From NCBI RefSeq assembly GCF_006970865.1, contig NZ_CP035503.1:1811001-1875000 (forward strand): a stretch of 64,000 bases of DNA, in the 5' to 3' direction. Each line of letters begins with the position of its first letter. Position 1 is the stretch's first letter. The notes beneath the pieces were generated by a model. That model made no database searches and was not told where the DNA came from. It saw only the letters and a program-made list of their open reading frames with translations. The stretch comes from Rhodoferax sediminis. GTDB lineage: Bacteria; Pseudomonadota; Gammaproteobacteria; Burkholderiales; Burkholderiaceae_C. This document shows positions 26,960 through 35,865 of this stretch, piece by piece. The position numbers and the translations under genes were made by a program.

Positions 26960-27070
26960 ATGAAGACGGTTTCTGCGGCTCGTAACGGTGGAATATGTTT
27001 CTTGCTGGCCGTTGCGGGCGCAATGGCTGCACAAGCGGCGGAATGGTTTCCGTTGCAAGTTCAAACGGGC
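26960..27070 (+). other. Short ORF with signal-peptide-like start, truncated
   Basis: From ATG 26960 the frame reads MKTVSAARNGGICFLLAVAG and on through AQAAEW, a convincing signal peptide, then stops after 36 codons at 27070. The mature part is only about nine residues, so this is most likely the head of an exported protein gene cut off by joining to the permease tail that follows in another frame. The wider gap 26774-27241 also holds the promoters of the LysR gene and the operon, but I could not place them confidently. Confidence 0.35.
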
Positions 27071-27156
27071 TGAGCCTGATGCAGGTTGGTGCGTATGCGC
27101 AATCGATCGCCATTGGTTCCATCTTGATTTTCGCGATGGCGGTTGCGCGTCATTGA
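27048..27156 (+). pseudogene. C-terminal scrap of an RbsC-like sugar ABC permease
   Basis: In the frame ending at TGA 27154-27156 the sequence reads SNGLSLMQVGAYAQSIAIGS followed by a hydrophobic tail ending AMAVARH. That resembles the end of RbsC/XylH-type permeases (NGLNLLGV motif plus last membrane helix). There is no upstream gene body. It is one of several gene scraps at the island's left edge. Confidence 0.4.
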
Positions 27157-27241
27157 TATCCGGCGCAATGGTTCTCGGTTGGCAGCAGCAATACCGAGTA
27201 GTGAAATTTTAATAGTTGTCCAACTTGTTAGGAGATAAGTG

Positions 27242-28783
27242 ATGAATACACCAACGACGCAAACGGCCTTGATTCCGTTCACAGGGAAGGAGTACCTTGA
27301 AAGTTTGAACGACGGCCGTGAGGTCTGGATCTACGGGAAGAAGGTCAAGAACATCACCGAACATCCCGCGTTCCGGAACTCGGCCCGCATGATCGCGCGC
27401 ATGTATGACGCGATGCACGATCCCGCCCGGCGCGAGATCCTCACGGCTCCGACGGAATGGGGCGGCTTCACACACCGCTTCTTCCAGGCGCCGCACACGG
27501 TGGAGCAACAGGTCGCATCGCGTGATGCTATCGCTGAACTCCAGCGCGTCGGCTTTGGGTGGATGGGCCGATCGCCCGATTACAAGGGGTCTTTCCTCGG
27601 CACCCTCGGCGCCAATTCGGGCTACTACAAGGGCTATGAAGAAAACGCTCTTCGCTGGTACCGCAAAGCGCAGGAGCGTACCTGGTACATCAACCACGCG
27701 ATCATGAACGCCCCGGTCGACCGCAACAAGCCGACCGCAGACACGTCCGACGTCTACGTGCGTGTCGTCAAGGAAACAGACGCAGGCATTTACGTCAGCG
27801 GGGCCAAGGTCGTGGCCACGGGCTCGGCACTCACGCACTACACCTTCGTGGCGCACGCCGGCCAACTACCGATCAAGGATCCCGCGTACTCGCCGATCTT
27901 CATGGTGCCCACGGGCGCACCGGGCGTGAAGATGATCTCCCGCATCTCGAACGAGTATCGCGCCGCCGTGCTCGGCAGCCCCTTCGACTATCCGCTGTCG
28001 TCGCGCCTTGACGAAAACGACGCCATCCTGGTGCTGGACAACGTGTTCATCCCCTGGGAAGACGTGTTCGTCCACAACAACGTGGATCTGGCGAACCGCT
28101 TTGCGCCCGACTCCGGCTTCAACAACCGTGCGGCAATGCACGGTTGCACGCGCCTGGCCGTCAAGCTCGATTTCATCTGCGGTGTCCTGTCCAAGGCGCT
28201 GGACCTGACGGGCACCAGCGCATTCCATGGCGTGCAGTCGAAGCTGGGTGAAGTCATCGCATGGCGCAACACGATGTGGGGTCTGTCGGACGCGATGGCT
28301 AAGAGCAGCGTGCCCTGGCACAACATGGTCCAACCTGACGCGCGTTTCGCGAGCGCCTATCGCGTGGTTTCGCAGATCGCCTATCCGTCGATCAAGAACA
28401 TCATTGAAACGATCGTCGCCAGCGGCCTGATCTACCTCAACTCGCATGCGGATGACTTCAAGGTGCCCGAGTTGCGTGCCTATCTGGACAAGTATGTCCG
28501 TGGCAGCGGCGGCGTGGACGCCGAGGCGCGCGTCAAAACGATGAAGCTGCTGTGGGACGCCATCGGCACCGAGTTCGGCGCACGCCACGAGCTTTACGAG
28601 ATCAACTACCTTGGCTCCAACGACGTCACTCGTCTGGCCAACTTGTACGACGCGCAGAACAGTGGCGACCTGGCCAACATGAAAGCCTTCGCTGATCGTT
28701 GCATGAGCGACTACGACATCAACGGCTGGACAGTGCCCGACCTGGTCAACAACGACGACGTCTCGGTGCTGCGCACGCGCTGA
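27242..28783 (+). CDS. HpaB-type FADH2-dependent aromatic monooxygenase
   Basis: This 513-residue oxygenase is of the 4-hydroxyphenylacetate 3-monooxygenase large-subunit family (HpaB, TftD, HadA), with the acyl-CoA-dehydrogenase-like fold. Recognisable segments: FTGKEYLESLNDGREVWIYG, ITEHPAFRNSARMIARMYDA, VDRNKPTADTSDVYVRVV, DNVFIPWEDVF and the C-terminal ARHELYEINYLGSND. The start is ATG 27242, seven bases after AGGAG. It should hydroxylate a phenolic or hydroxy-heteroaromatic ring with FADH2 from the reductase encoded at 30426. First gene of the operon. Confidence 0.88.
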   Translation: MNTPTTQTALIPFTGKEYLESLNDGREVWIYGKKVKNITEHPAFRNSARMIARMYDAMHDPARREILTAPTEWGGFTHRFFQAPHTVEQQVASRDAIAELQRVGFGWMGRSPDYKGSFLGTLGANSGYYKGYEENALRWYRKAQERTWYINHAIMNAPVDRNKPTADTSDVYVRVVKETDAGIYVSGAKVVATGSALTHYTFVAHAGQLPIKDPAYSPIFMVPTGAPGVKMISRISNEYRAAVLGSPFDYPLSSRLDENDAILVLDNVFIPWEDVFVHNNVDLANRFAPDSGFNNRAAMHGCTRLAVKLDFICGVLSKALDLTGTSAFHGVQSKLGEVIAWRNTMWGLSDAMAKSSVPWHNMVQPDARFASAYRVVSQIAYPSIKNIIETIVASGLIYLNSHADDFKVPELRAYLDKYVRGSGGVDAEARVKTMKLLWDAIGTEFGARHELYEINYLGSNDVTRLANLYDAQNSGDLANMKAFADRCMSDYDINGWTVPDLVNNDDVSVLRTR

Positions 28784-28817
28784 AGCCCAACATTCCGTGC
28801 CCGAAGAGCTGACCACA

Positions 28818-29759
28818 ATGCCCAACGCCGTTGAAATCTCCTACGTCGTCTACGAGGCGACCGACCTCGACCGCATGGAAGCATTCCTGCGCGACTTCGG
28901 GCTCGTCACCGCGGAAAAGACCGCCGACACGTTGTACATGCGCGGTGCCGGCACCGTGCCTTACCTCCACGCCACCCGTCGCTCCAGCCGCAATGGCTTC
29001 GTCGGCGCGGCGCTCGACATGGCGAGCCGCGCCGAGCTCGATGCCGTCGCCAGACTGCCGGGTTCGTCGGCGGTCGAACCGAATCCCGGCCCTGGTGGCG
29101 GCTGGCGCGTGCGCATGAGCACGCCCAACGGCGTGCCGATCGACGCGGTCTGGGGTCGCCAGCCAGCCCAGCCGATTGCGATGCGTGAACCGAACCCATA
29201 CAACTGGGGCACAGTGAAAAACCGCCTGAACTACTCGCTGCGGCCAAAGCGCGCGCCCGGGCTGGTGATGCGGCTGGGACACTTCGGACTGCGGGTGACC
29301 GACCATGACCTGACGCGAGCGTGGTTCCACGACCGCTTCGGCCTTGTCGACTCCGACTACCTGTGCGTACCCGGCGACGAGGAGCGCGTGATCGGCACCT
29401 TCCTGCGCTTCGACTGCGGCGCCACCGCGGTCGACCATCACTCAATGCTGATCACGCAGTCGGTCAACCCGAACGATACAGGCGTGCACCACTGCAGCTT
29501 CGAAATGCAGGACATCGACGAGTTGTTCGGCGCCCACGATCACCTGCTGGCGCAGGGCCACAAGCTTGAGTGCGGCGTCGGCCGCCACTTGGTCGGCAGC
29601 CAGATTTTCGACTATTGGCGCGACCCCTTCGACAACCGCATAGAGCACTACACCGACGGCGACGTTGCCAACAACCAGTACCAGCCGGTGCGCTATGCCG
29701 TCGCCGCCGACGACACCACGCAGTGGGGCATGGACCCGCCGCGCGAATTTTTCGACTGA
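28818..29759 (+). CDS. Two-domain vicinal-oxygen-chelate extradiol dioxygenase
   Basis: The 313-residue protein has two VOC domains, as in type I extradiol dioxygenases. The C-terminal domain carries the iron ligands: H155 in RLGHFGLRV, H224 or H225 in GVHHCSFEM, and E276 in NRIEHYTDGD. The catalytic-site loop GSQIFDYWRDPFDNR also matches the class. It should cleave a catechol-like ring, presumably the product of the monooxygenase. ATG 28818 is preferred over GTG 28797, with GAAGAG ten bases upstream. The N-terminal domain lacks the ligands and is structural, as usual. Confidence 0.85.
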   Translation: MPNAVEISYVVYEATDLDRMEAFLRDFGLVTAEKTADTLYMRGAGTVPYLHATRRSSRNGFVGAALDMASRAELDAVARLPGSSAVEPNPGPGGGWRVRMSTPNGVPIDAVWGRQPAQPIAMREPNPYNWGTVKNRLNYSLRPKRAPGLVMRLGHFGLRVTDHDLTRAWFHDRFGLVDSDYLCVPGDEERVIGTFLRFDCGATAVDHHSMLITQSVNPNDTGVHHCSFEMQDIDELFGAHDHLLAQGHKLECGVGRHLVGSQIFDYWRDPFDNRIEHYTDGDVANNQYQPVRYAVAADDTTQWGMDPPREFFD

Positions 29760-29788
29760 TTACCCTTAACCACCACTAGGAGGCCGTC

Positions 29789-30196
29789 ATGGCACTGAAG
29801 CAGCAACACCCCGTTTCCCCCAACGTCGCCGAGTACCCGCCGGGTCACTGGTCCAACGTCACCCGCGTCGGTGACCTGATCTGGCTGTCGGGCTTCACCG
29901 CCCGCGCCAACGACCTGAAAACCATCCGAGGCGTCGGTAGCGCCTATGAACAGACCAAGGTGATCTTCCAGAAAGTCAAGGACTGCCTGGAGGCGGCCGA
30001 CGCACGCATGTCGGACATCGTGAACATGACTATCTACGTCATCGACATGGCCGATAACAAGGAGATCTGGCGCGCGCGCCAGGAGTTCTTCAGCGGCGCC
30101 TTTCCCTGCTCCACCCTGGTCCAAGTGGCCAGTCTTGCCAACCCCGAGATCAAGCTCGAGATCCAGTGCCAGGCCGTGGCCGGCAGCGGCGCCTGA
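29789..30196 (+). CDS. RidA/YjgF family protein, possibly a ring-fission-product deaminase
   Basis: The 135-residue RidA-fold protein has VGDLIWLSGFTA, a long amphipathic helix and EIKLEIQCQAVA. Canonical RidA has an arginine (ARSxVxV) that binds the imine carboxylate; here the segment reads PCSTLVQVASL, with cysteine in its place. Some family members, such as 2-aminomuconate deaminase, act in aromatic catabolism. Coming directly after an extradiol dioxygenase, it may process a nitrogen-containing ring-cleavage product. GGAGG sits close to the start. Confidence 0.8.
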   Translation: MALKQQHPVSPNVAEYPPGHWSNVTRVGDLIWLSGFTARANDLKTIRGVGSAYEQTKVIFQKVKDCLEAADARMSDIVNMTIYVIDMADNKEIWRARQEFFSGAFPCSTLVQVASLANPEIKLEIQCQAVAGSGA

Positions 30197-30253
30197 TCGA
30201 CTGAGAGCACCCGGACCGGGACTTGGATCGACCCCAACGACAAGGACATTGCC

Positions 30254-30391
30254 ATGAGCCAGAAGAACCGCTTCATCCCCTTCATAGACAGGGAGTACCT
30301 CAACAGCCTGGACGACGGGCGCGAGGTCTTGATCTACGGCGAGCGTGTTGGCAAGCTCACCGAGCACCCGGCCTTCCGCAAGGCCGCCTGA
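30254..30391 (+). pseudogene. Truncated second hpaB-like gene, first 45 codons
   Basis: A complete small frame from ATG 30254 to TGA 30391 encodes 45 residues that match the N-terminus of the HpaB-like protein at 27242: FIPFIDREYLNSLDDGREV here against IPFTGKEYLESLNDGREV there, and LTEHPAFRKAA against ITEHPAFRNSA. Similarity ends exactly at the stop. It is the head of a paralogous monooxygenase gene whose remaining 470 or so codons are missing; expression as a short peptide is possible. Confidence 0.75.
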
Positions 30392-30425
30392 GGCACGCGC
30401 CTGTCGCCACACTAGGAGCCGGACT

Positions 30426-31019
30426 GTGCCCCCAATCGATCATGCAGATTTCGCCGGTGTTCAGCCGGCCGGCGTCGACCCGTTGCCGACGTTCACTGCA
30501 CGCGAGTTTCGTGACGCTATGGGCGAGTTCACCACCGGCGTGGTGGTGATCTCCACCGAGTTCGAGGGTCAAGCGCACGCGATGACGGCCAACGCGTTCA
30601 TGTCCGGCTCGCTCGAACCGCCGCTGGTTCTGGTGTCAGTGGCGCACACGGCGCGCATGCACGCGCGCATCCGTCAGGCGCAGTGTTTTGCGATCAGCAT
30701 CCTGTGCAACACCCAGCTCAACTGCAGCAATCACTTCGCCGGCAAACCGCAGACCGACAACCCACCGCTATTCGAGCGGCTGCACGACCTGCCGGTGGTA
30801 GCGGGCGCGTCGCTGCAGCTCGCCACCGCGCTGGTGCACGACTACGACTGCGGCGACCATACGCTGTTTGTTGGCCACGTTCAGGCGCTGCGTGCCCACC
30901 CCGACAAGCCCAGGCCGCTGCTGTTCCACGGCGGCAAGTACAACCAGTTGGCTGCAGCCGACTGGAGCGCCGAAAACGTCCCGACCGGCTTCTGGCACGA
31001 TGGTCATGAGGGCTGGTGA
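30426..31019 (+). CDS. Flavin reductase (HpaC-like) partner of the monooxygenase
   Basis: The 197-residue protein has the split-barrel flavin reductase fold: FRDAMGEFTTGVVVISTEF, AHAMTANAFMSGSLEPPLVL, FAISILCNTQLNCSNHFAG and LLFHGGKYNQL. GTG 30426 is used as start, nine bases after AGGAG; the upstream extension is not conserved in character. It should reduce FAD or FMN with NAD(P)H and supply it to the HpaB-type oxygenase. It lies five genes-worth of DNA after the oxygenase but in the same operon. Confidence 0.85.
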   Translation: MPPIDHADFAGVQPAGVDPLPTFTAREFRDAMGEFTTGVVVISTEFEGQAHAMTANAFMSGSLEPPLVLVSVAHTARMHARIRQAQCFAISILCNTQLNCSNHFAGKPQTDNPPLFERLHDLPVVAGASLQLATALVHDYDCGDHTLFVGHVQALRAHPDKPRPLLFHGGKYNQLAAADWSAENVPTGFWHDGHEGW

Positions 31020-31026
31020 GACCGCA

Positions 31027-33531
31027 ATGAAGCCCGTCGTCAACGCCGCCGTCGAGGCACCGCCAAGCCAGCGCACCGGCACACATGTCGCCACGCTGGC
31101 GCACGGCATCGGCGCGCCGCTGGCGCGGCTGGAGGACCCGCGGCTGCTCACCGGCCGCGGCCGCTTTGCCGACGACGTCAACCGTCCTGGCCAAGCCTGG
31201 GGCTACGTGCTGCGCTCGCCGGTGGCGCACGCGAACATCAAGCGCATCGACGTGAGCGCGGCGTTGGAGGTGCCCGGCCTGTATGCAGTGCTGACCGGCG
31301 ACGACTACCGTGCCGACGGCCTGGGCAACATCCCGTGCGTCAGCATCCCGCCCACGATCACCGGCAAGACCTACCACGCGACGCCGTTTCCGCCGCTGGA
31401 AGCCGAGCGCGTACTCGCGGTCGGCACCGGCGTCGCCTTCATCGTTGCCGATACGCTGGCCGCGGCGATCGATGCCGCCGAGCGCATTGTCGTCGAATAC
31501 GAGTCGCTACCGGCGGCGCCGACCGTCGAAGCCGCGATCGCCCACAACGCGCCACTGGTCTGGCCCGGTGCCGAAGGCAACCGCTGCTTCGTGCACGAAC
31601 TCGGCGACGCCGCGGCGACCGAGCGCGCCTTTGCGCAGGCCGATCATGTTGTGCGTGCCCGCGTGCGCAGCCAGCGCGTGGCCGGCAACCCGCTCGAGCC
31701 GCGCACCTACATCGGCGACTACCACGAAGGTGAGCAGCGCTGGACACTTGTCACATCCACCTCCAACCCGCACCGCATCCGCCTGCTGCTGGCCGAGCAC
31801 ATCTTCCGCGTGCCGGCGCATCGGCTGCATGTCGTCGCTGGCGACGTCGGCGGTGGTTTCGGCACCAAGGGTGGCTTGTACCCCGAGGAGATACTGGTGC
31901 TGTGGGCCGCGCAACGCGTCGGGCGCCCGGTGAAATGGGTATGCGACCGCAGCGAGGCCTTCCTCTCCGACTTCAACGGCCGCGACCAGGTGGCCGATGC
32001 CGAGCTCGCGCTGACAAAGGACGGTACCGTGCTCGGCATGCGCGTCGAACTGAATCACAACCTGGGCTGCCAGCTCGGGCCGTCGACGGCGCACCCGCCG
32101 CTGGTCGGCGCGCGCATGCTTTCGGGTGTCTACGCCTTTCCGGCGATGCACGTCACGATCAACGGCATCTTCACGCATTCGCGCACCTTCACAACCTATC
32201 GCGGCGCCGGCCGGCCTGAGGCCGCGCTCGTCGTCGAACGTATGATGGAACTGGCTGCGGCCGAACTGAGCATCGACCCGGTCGAGATGCGCCGCCGCAA
32301 CTTCATTGCGCCGCAGCAGATGCCCTATCGCACCGCGATCGGCGAGCGTTACGACTGCGGCGAATTCGAAGCGGTCATGGACGACGCGCTGAAGCTCGCC
32401 GACTGGGACGGCTTCGAATCACGCAAGGCCGTCAGCGCCGCCCGCGGCCTGCTGCGCGGGCGCGGCCTGTCGTGCTACATCGAGGTCTGCGCCACCATCA
32501 GCGAGCGCATGGAGTTGCGCTTCGATGCCACTGGCGGCCTCGCCATCCTGGCCGGCACCTTCAGCTACGGCCAGGGCCACCACACCGCCTACGCGCAAAT
32601 GGTGCACCAGTGGCTGGGTGTGCCGCTCGCGAAGGTCCGCTTCGTGCAGGGCGACACCGACATCATCGCCACCGGCCGCGGAACCTTCGGGTCGCGTAGC
32701 ATGACGGTCGGCGGCTCCGCACTGAAGATGGCCTGCGACCAGGTCATCGAGCGCGGACGGCGCGTCGCGGCGATCCTGCTCGACACGGTGCCCGACGCGC
32801 TGGACTTCGACCATGGCGTCTACCGCACGAAGGATTCATCGGCGCGCGAGGTCACGCTCGACCGCGTCGCCAAGGCCACCTTCGCCTGGGGGGCGCCGAA
32901 GCCGCTGCCGCCCGAGTTGTGGTCCGGCCTCGAAGGTCGCGGCTACTTCAGTGCCGAGCCGCAGAACTACCCGAACGGCTGCTACATCGCCGAGGTGGAG
33001 GTCGAGCCCGAAACCGGCCAGGTCACGCTCGCCGCCGTGACCGGCATCGACGACGTCGGCACGGTGATCAATCCGCTAATTCTCGAAGGCCAGATGCACG
33101 GCGGCATCGCGCAGGCCGCAGGGCAGGCGCTGAAGGAGCGCATCGTGTACGGCGACGACGGCCAGTTGCTGACGGGCTCGTTTACCGACTATGCAATGCC
33201 GCAGGCGCAGGACTTCCCGCGCTTCAAGCTCGGTTTCCATCCGGTGCCGACGAAGACGAACCCGCTGGGCGTGAAAGGCGGCGCCGAAGCCGGCACCATC
33301 GGTCTGCCGCCCGCCATCATCGGCGCGATCGTCGATGCGCTGCGTCCGCTCGGCGTCGTCGACATGAGCTTGCCCGCCACGGCGCAAACGGTGTGGAACG
33401 CGATCCGCGACGCGCGCGAGCGCCACGCCGGCAAGCCGCCGGGCACACGGTTCCATACGCATCCGCACCCGGACGGACAACAAAGCGACGGCGATGCGCT
33501 TCCGAAACCAACCGACAACGAAGACGCTTGA
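31027..33531 (+). CDS. Molybdenum hydroxylase large subunit (xanthine dehydrogenase/CoxL family)
   Basis: The 834-residue molybdopterin-cytosine-dinucleotide-type subunit shows ARLEDPRLLTGRGRFADDV, the molybdopterin segments VAGDVGGGFGTKGGLYPEE and TFTTYRGAGRPEAALVVERM, SYGQGHHTAYAQM, and the catalytic glutamate in VKGGAEAGTIGLPPA. It lacks the AYRCSFR selenocysteine-like loop of true CO dehydrogenase, so it is a hydroxylase. With the CoxS and CoxM genes at 34510 and 35010 it forms an L2M2S2 enzyme that inserts a water-derived oxygen next to a ring nitrogen, or oxidises an aldehyde. The stop overlaps the next ATG by one base. Confidence 0.9.
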   Translation: MKPVVNAAVEAPPSQRTGTHVATLAHGIGAPLARLEDPRLLTGRGRFADDVNRPGQAWGYVLRSPVAHANIKRIDVSAALEVPGLYAVLTGDDYRADGLGNIPCVSIPPTITGKTYHATPFPPLEAERVLAVGTGVAFIVADTLAAAIDAAERIVVEYESLPAAPTVEAAIAHNAPLVWPGAEGNRCFVHELGDAAATERAFAQADHVVRARVRSQRVAGNPLEPRTYIGDYHEGEQRWTLVTSTSNPHRIRLLLAEHIFRVPAHRLHVVAGDVGGGFGTKGGLYPEEILVLWAAQRVGRPVKWVCDRSEAFLSDFNGRDQVADAELALTKDGTVLGMRVELNHNLGCQLGPSTAHPPLVGARMLSGVYAFPAMHVTINGIFTHSRTFTTYRGAGRPEAALVVERMMELAAAELSIDPVEMRRRNFIAPQQMPYRTAIGERYDCGEFEAVMDDALKLADWDGFESRKAVSAARGLLRGRGLSCYIEVCATISERMELRFDATGGLAILAGTFSYGQGHHTAYAQMVHQWLGVPLAKVRFVQGDTDIIATGRGTFGSRSMTVGGSALKMACDQVIERGRRVAAILLDTVPDALDFDHGVYRTKDSSAREVTLDRVAKATFAWGAPKPLPPELWSGLEGRGYFSAEPQNYPNGCYIAEVEVEPETGQVTLAAVTGIDDVGTVINPLILEGQMHGGIAQAAGQALKERIVYGDDGQLLTGSFTDYAMPQAQDFPRFKLGFHPVPTKTNPLGVKGGAEAGTIGLPPAIIGAIVDALRPLGVVDMSLPATAQTVWNAIRDARERHAGKPPGTRFHTHPHPDGQQSDGDALPKPTDNEDA

Positions 33532-33839
33532 TGAACCTCTATATGGTCTACCGGCTGGACCGCAGCGACGGCCAGGCCGAAACAATCCGCGCCTTGACGC
33601 GCCCGGCGCACCGCGCCTACATGGACCACTTCGCCGCGCGTGTCCGCCTCGGCGGCCCGGTGCTGGACGCCACAGACCAGGCCTGTGGCGGCCTGATGGT
33701 GATCGAGGCTGAAAGCGAGGATGCGGTGCGCCGGATGGTCGCCGAGGATCCGTTCGAGGTCGCCGGCTTGTCATCGCGCATCGATATCTACCCCTTCCGC
33801 TGGCAAACCAAGCGGCCCGACGACTTGCCGCCGCTGTAA
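33531..33839 (+). CDS. YCII-family small protein
   Basis: The 102-residue ferredoxin-like protein of the YciI/muconolactone-isomerase-like fold has AHRAYMDHFAARVRLGGPVL and GGLMVIEAESEDAVRRMVAE, followed by DPFEVAGL and the characteristic YPFRW ending. Family members include chlorohydroquinone dehydrochlorinases and other small catabolic enzymes with a His-Asp pair; H and D occur in the AHRAYMDHF helix. It is tightly coupled to the hydroxylase subunit gene (TGATG overlap). Its reaction is unknown. Confidence 0.75.
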   Translation: MNLYMVYRLDRSDGQAETIRALTRPAHRAYMDHFAARVRLGGPVLDATDQACGGLMVIEAESEDAVRRMVAEDPFEVAGLSSRIDIYPFRWQTKRPDDLPPL

Positions 33840-33868
33840 AGCGTGGCGCCGAAAAGAGAGATTCGACA

Positions 33869-34498
33869 ATGGAACTCACCGGACACCAACTGCTACCGAT
33901 CCCGCGCGACCGCGTGTGGTCTGCGCTGCTAGACCCCGAGACCCTGCGTGCCGCGATCCCCGGCTGCGAGTTCGTCACCGACGAAGGCAACGGCCTATAT
34001 ACCGTCGGCGTGCTGGCCGCGGTGGGGCCGGTGAAGGCGCGTTTCAAGGGCCGTATGCAGCAGCAGGACGTGCAACCGCCCAACCGCTACACGCTCAGCT
34101 TCGAGGGCGATGGCGGCATTGCCGGCTTCGCCAAGGGCAGTGCCGAAGTCGAGTTGCTGGAAGAGGGCGAGGGGCGCGATAACACCCGCCTGAACTACCG
34201 CGCGCAGGCGCAGATCGGCGGCCGGCTGGCGCAGATCGGGTCGCGGCTGGTCGACGCCACCGCGGCCAAGATGTCGGCGCAGTTCTTCGATCGCCTGACG
34301 CAGGTGATTACAGCGCCTGCCGGAGCGCCCGAGGCCGCTTTGGCCGAGGCGCAAGTCGTCGCGCGCCCGGCCGCCGTCGGCGTGCCGGTCGCGGTGCAGG
34401 CCGCGCCAGGCACGGTCACGATCCAGATGCCCGCCTGGGCCTGGGCCTTCACGCTGGCCGCGCTGGTCGCGCTGATCGGCTGGCTGGCCGTCAACTGA
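33869..34498 (+). CDS. CoxG-like SRPBCC protein with C-terminal membrane anchor
   Basis: The 209-residue protein begins with the CoxG signature (LTGHQLLPIPRDRVWSALLD, PETLRAAIPGCEF), a START-like lipid/ligand-binding fold. It ends in a single hydrophobic helix (FTLAALVALIGWLAV). CoxG proteins accompany CoxLMS-type hydroxylases and are thought to tether the enzyme to the membrane or quinone pool. The position among the hydroxylase genes supports this. Confidence 0.85.
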   Translation: MELTGHQLLPIPRDRVWSALLDPETLRAAIPGCEFVTDEGNGLYTVGVLAAVGPVKARFKGRMQQQDVQPPNRYTLSFEGDGGIAGFAKGSAEVELLEEGEGRDNTRLNYRAQAQIGGRLAQIGSRLVDATAAKMSAQFFDRLTQVITAPAGAPEAALAEAQVVARPAAVGVPVAVQAAPGTVTIQMPAWAWAFTLAALVALIGWLAVN

Positions 34499-34509
34499 GG
34501 CGCGACGCC

Positions 34510-35013
34510 ATGCCTACGCTGAACATCACCCTCGCCGTCAACGGCCAGGTGCAGTCGCACGAGGTCGAGGCACGAACGCTGCTCGTGCACTACCTGCGCG
34601 ACCACTGCGGTCTGACCGGTAGCCACGTCGGCTGCGACACCACGCAATGCGGCTGCTGCACCGTCCATCTCGACGGACGCGCCATCAAGTCGTGCACGGT
34701 GCTGGCAGCGCAGGCGCAGGGCGCTGAGATTACGACAATCGAAGGCATCGGCAGCGTCGAGCGGCTGCATCCGCTGCAAGACGCTTTCCGTCGCCACCAC
34801 GCGCTGCAGTGCGGCTTTTGCACGCCGGGCATGGTGATGCAGGGCATCGACATCGTGCGACGAGGCCGGGGCGGCGACGAGGCCGCGGTGCGCCACGATC
34901 TGGAAGGCAACCTGTGCCGCTGCACCGGCTACCAGAACATCGTCGACGCGATCATGGACTACGCCGGCGGCGCTGCTGGCGACGCTGCGGTAGCGGTGGA
35001 GGGGCGGCGATGA
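34510..35013 (+). CDS. Molybdenum hydroxylase 2Fe-2S subunit (CoxS family)
   Basis: The 167-residue iron-sulfur subunit carries two 2Fe-2S sites. The N-terminal plant-ferredoxin-like cluster uses GCDTTQCGCCTVHLDG. The C-terminal helical cluster uses CGFCTPGMVM and NLCRCTGYQNI. It passes electrons from the molybdenum centre to the FAD subunit. The TGA overlaps the ATG of the FAD subunit gene (ATGA at 35010), so the two are coupled. Confidence 0.93.
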   Translation: MPTLNITLAVNGQVQSHEVEARTLLVHYLRDHCGLTGSHVGCDTTQCGCCTVHLDGRAIKSCTVLAAQAQGAEITTIEGIGSVERLHPLQDAFRRHHALQCGFCTPGMVMQGIDIVRRGRGGDEAAVRHDLEGNLCRCTGYQNIVDAIMDYAGGAAGDAAVAVEGRR

Positions 35014-35822
35014 GCAATGCGATGATTGACTTCGGCTACGTCCGGCCGCGCTCGGTGGCCGAGGCGGCGAAGCTGCTGGCCGACGAGCCGGAAGCCAAGG
35101 TGCTGGCCGGCGGCCAGTCGCTGATCCCGATCCTCAAGCAGCGGCTGGCGCGGCCGAGCCTGCTGGTCGACGTGCAGGCGCTGGACGCGATGCGCGGTAT
35201 CGAGATCGACGACAGCCGTGTGCGCCTGGGCGCCTTCACCCGCCATGCCGAGGTCGCGGCGAACGCGCGCATCGCCGAGGCGCTGCCGGCGCTCGCGCAC
35301 ATGGCGCGTGGCATCGCGCACCCGCAGGTGCGTCACATGGGCACGATCGGCGGCTCGCTCGCGCACAACGACCCGGGCGCCGACTATCCCGCAGCCGTGC
35401 TCGGGCTGGGGGCGACAATCGTTACCGACCGCCGCCGCATTGCCGCCGACGAGTTCTTCACCGGTCTGTTCGACACGGCGTTGGCGGCGGGCGAATTGCT
35501 GCTGCAGATCGAGTTCCCGCGCCACCGCCGCAGCGGCTACTGCAAGATACCGCACCCGGCGTCGGGCTTGGTCAACACCGGCGTGTGGATCACTCGGCTG
35601 GGCGACGGCGTGCGTGTTGCCGTCAACGGCGCGTCGCCGTGTGTGTTCCGCCATGGCGAGCTCGAGCAGCGGCTGGCGGCGCACTTCGACCCCGCGAGCC
35701 TGGACGACTTCCAACAGCCGGCGCAGGGCCTGAACGCCGACATGCATACCAGCGCTGAGTACCGCGCCCAGCTGGTGGCGGTGGCCGCGCGGCGTGCGCT
35801 GTCGATGGTCCTGTCGCACTGA
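35010..35822 (+). CDS. Molybdenum hydroxylase FAD-binding subunit (CoxM family)
   Basis: The 270-residue FAD subunit has the two family FAD loops, LAGGQSLIPILKQRLA (about residues 31-46) and MGTIGGSLAHNDPGADYPA (about 110-128), followed by the CO_deh_flav_C-like domain. It completes the three-subunit hydroxylase with 31027 and 34510. The gene order L-(YCII)-(CoxG)-S-M is not the common M-S-L or S-L-M order. Confidence 0.92.
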   Translation: MSNAMIDFGYVRPRSVAEAAKLLADEPEAKVLAGGQSLIPILKQRLARPSLLVDVQALDAMRGIEIDDSRVRLGAFTRHAEVAANARIAEALPALAHMARGIAHPQVRHMGTIGGSLAHNDPGADYPAAVLGLGATIVTDRRRIAADEFFTGLFDTALAAGELLLQIEFPRHRRSGYCKIPHPASGLVNTGVWITRLGDGVRVAVNGASPCVFRHGELEQRLAAHFDPASLDDFQQPAQGLNADMHTSAEYRAQLVAVAARRALSMVLSH

Positions 35823-35865
35823 GCCGGACGCGTTTTATTCTCTTCCCCACATCGAGTCCGATACT

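Noticed and set aside
31027..35822. Annotation as aerobic CO dehydrogenase
   Set aside because: The large subunit has TYRGAGRPE and lacks the AYRCSFR loop required for CO oxidation, and the context is aromatic catabolism.
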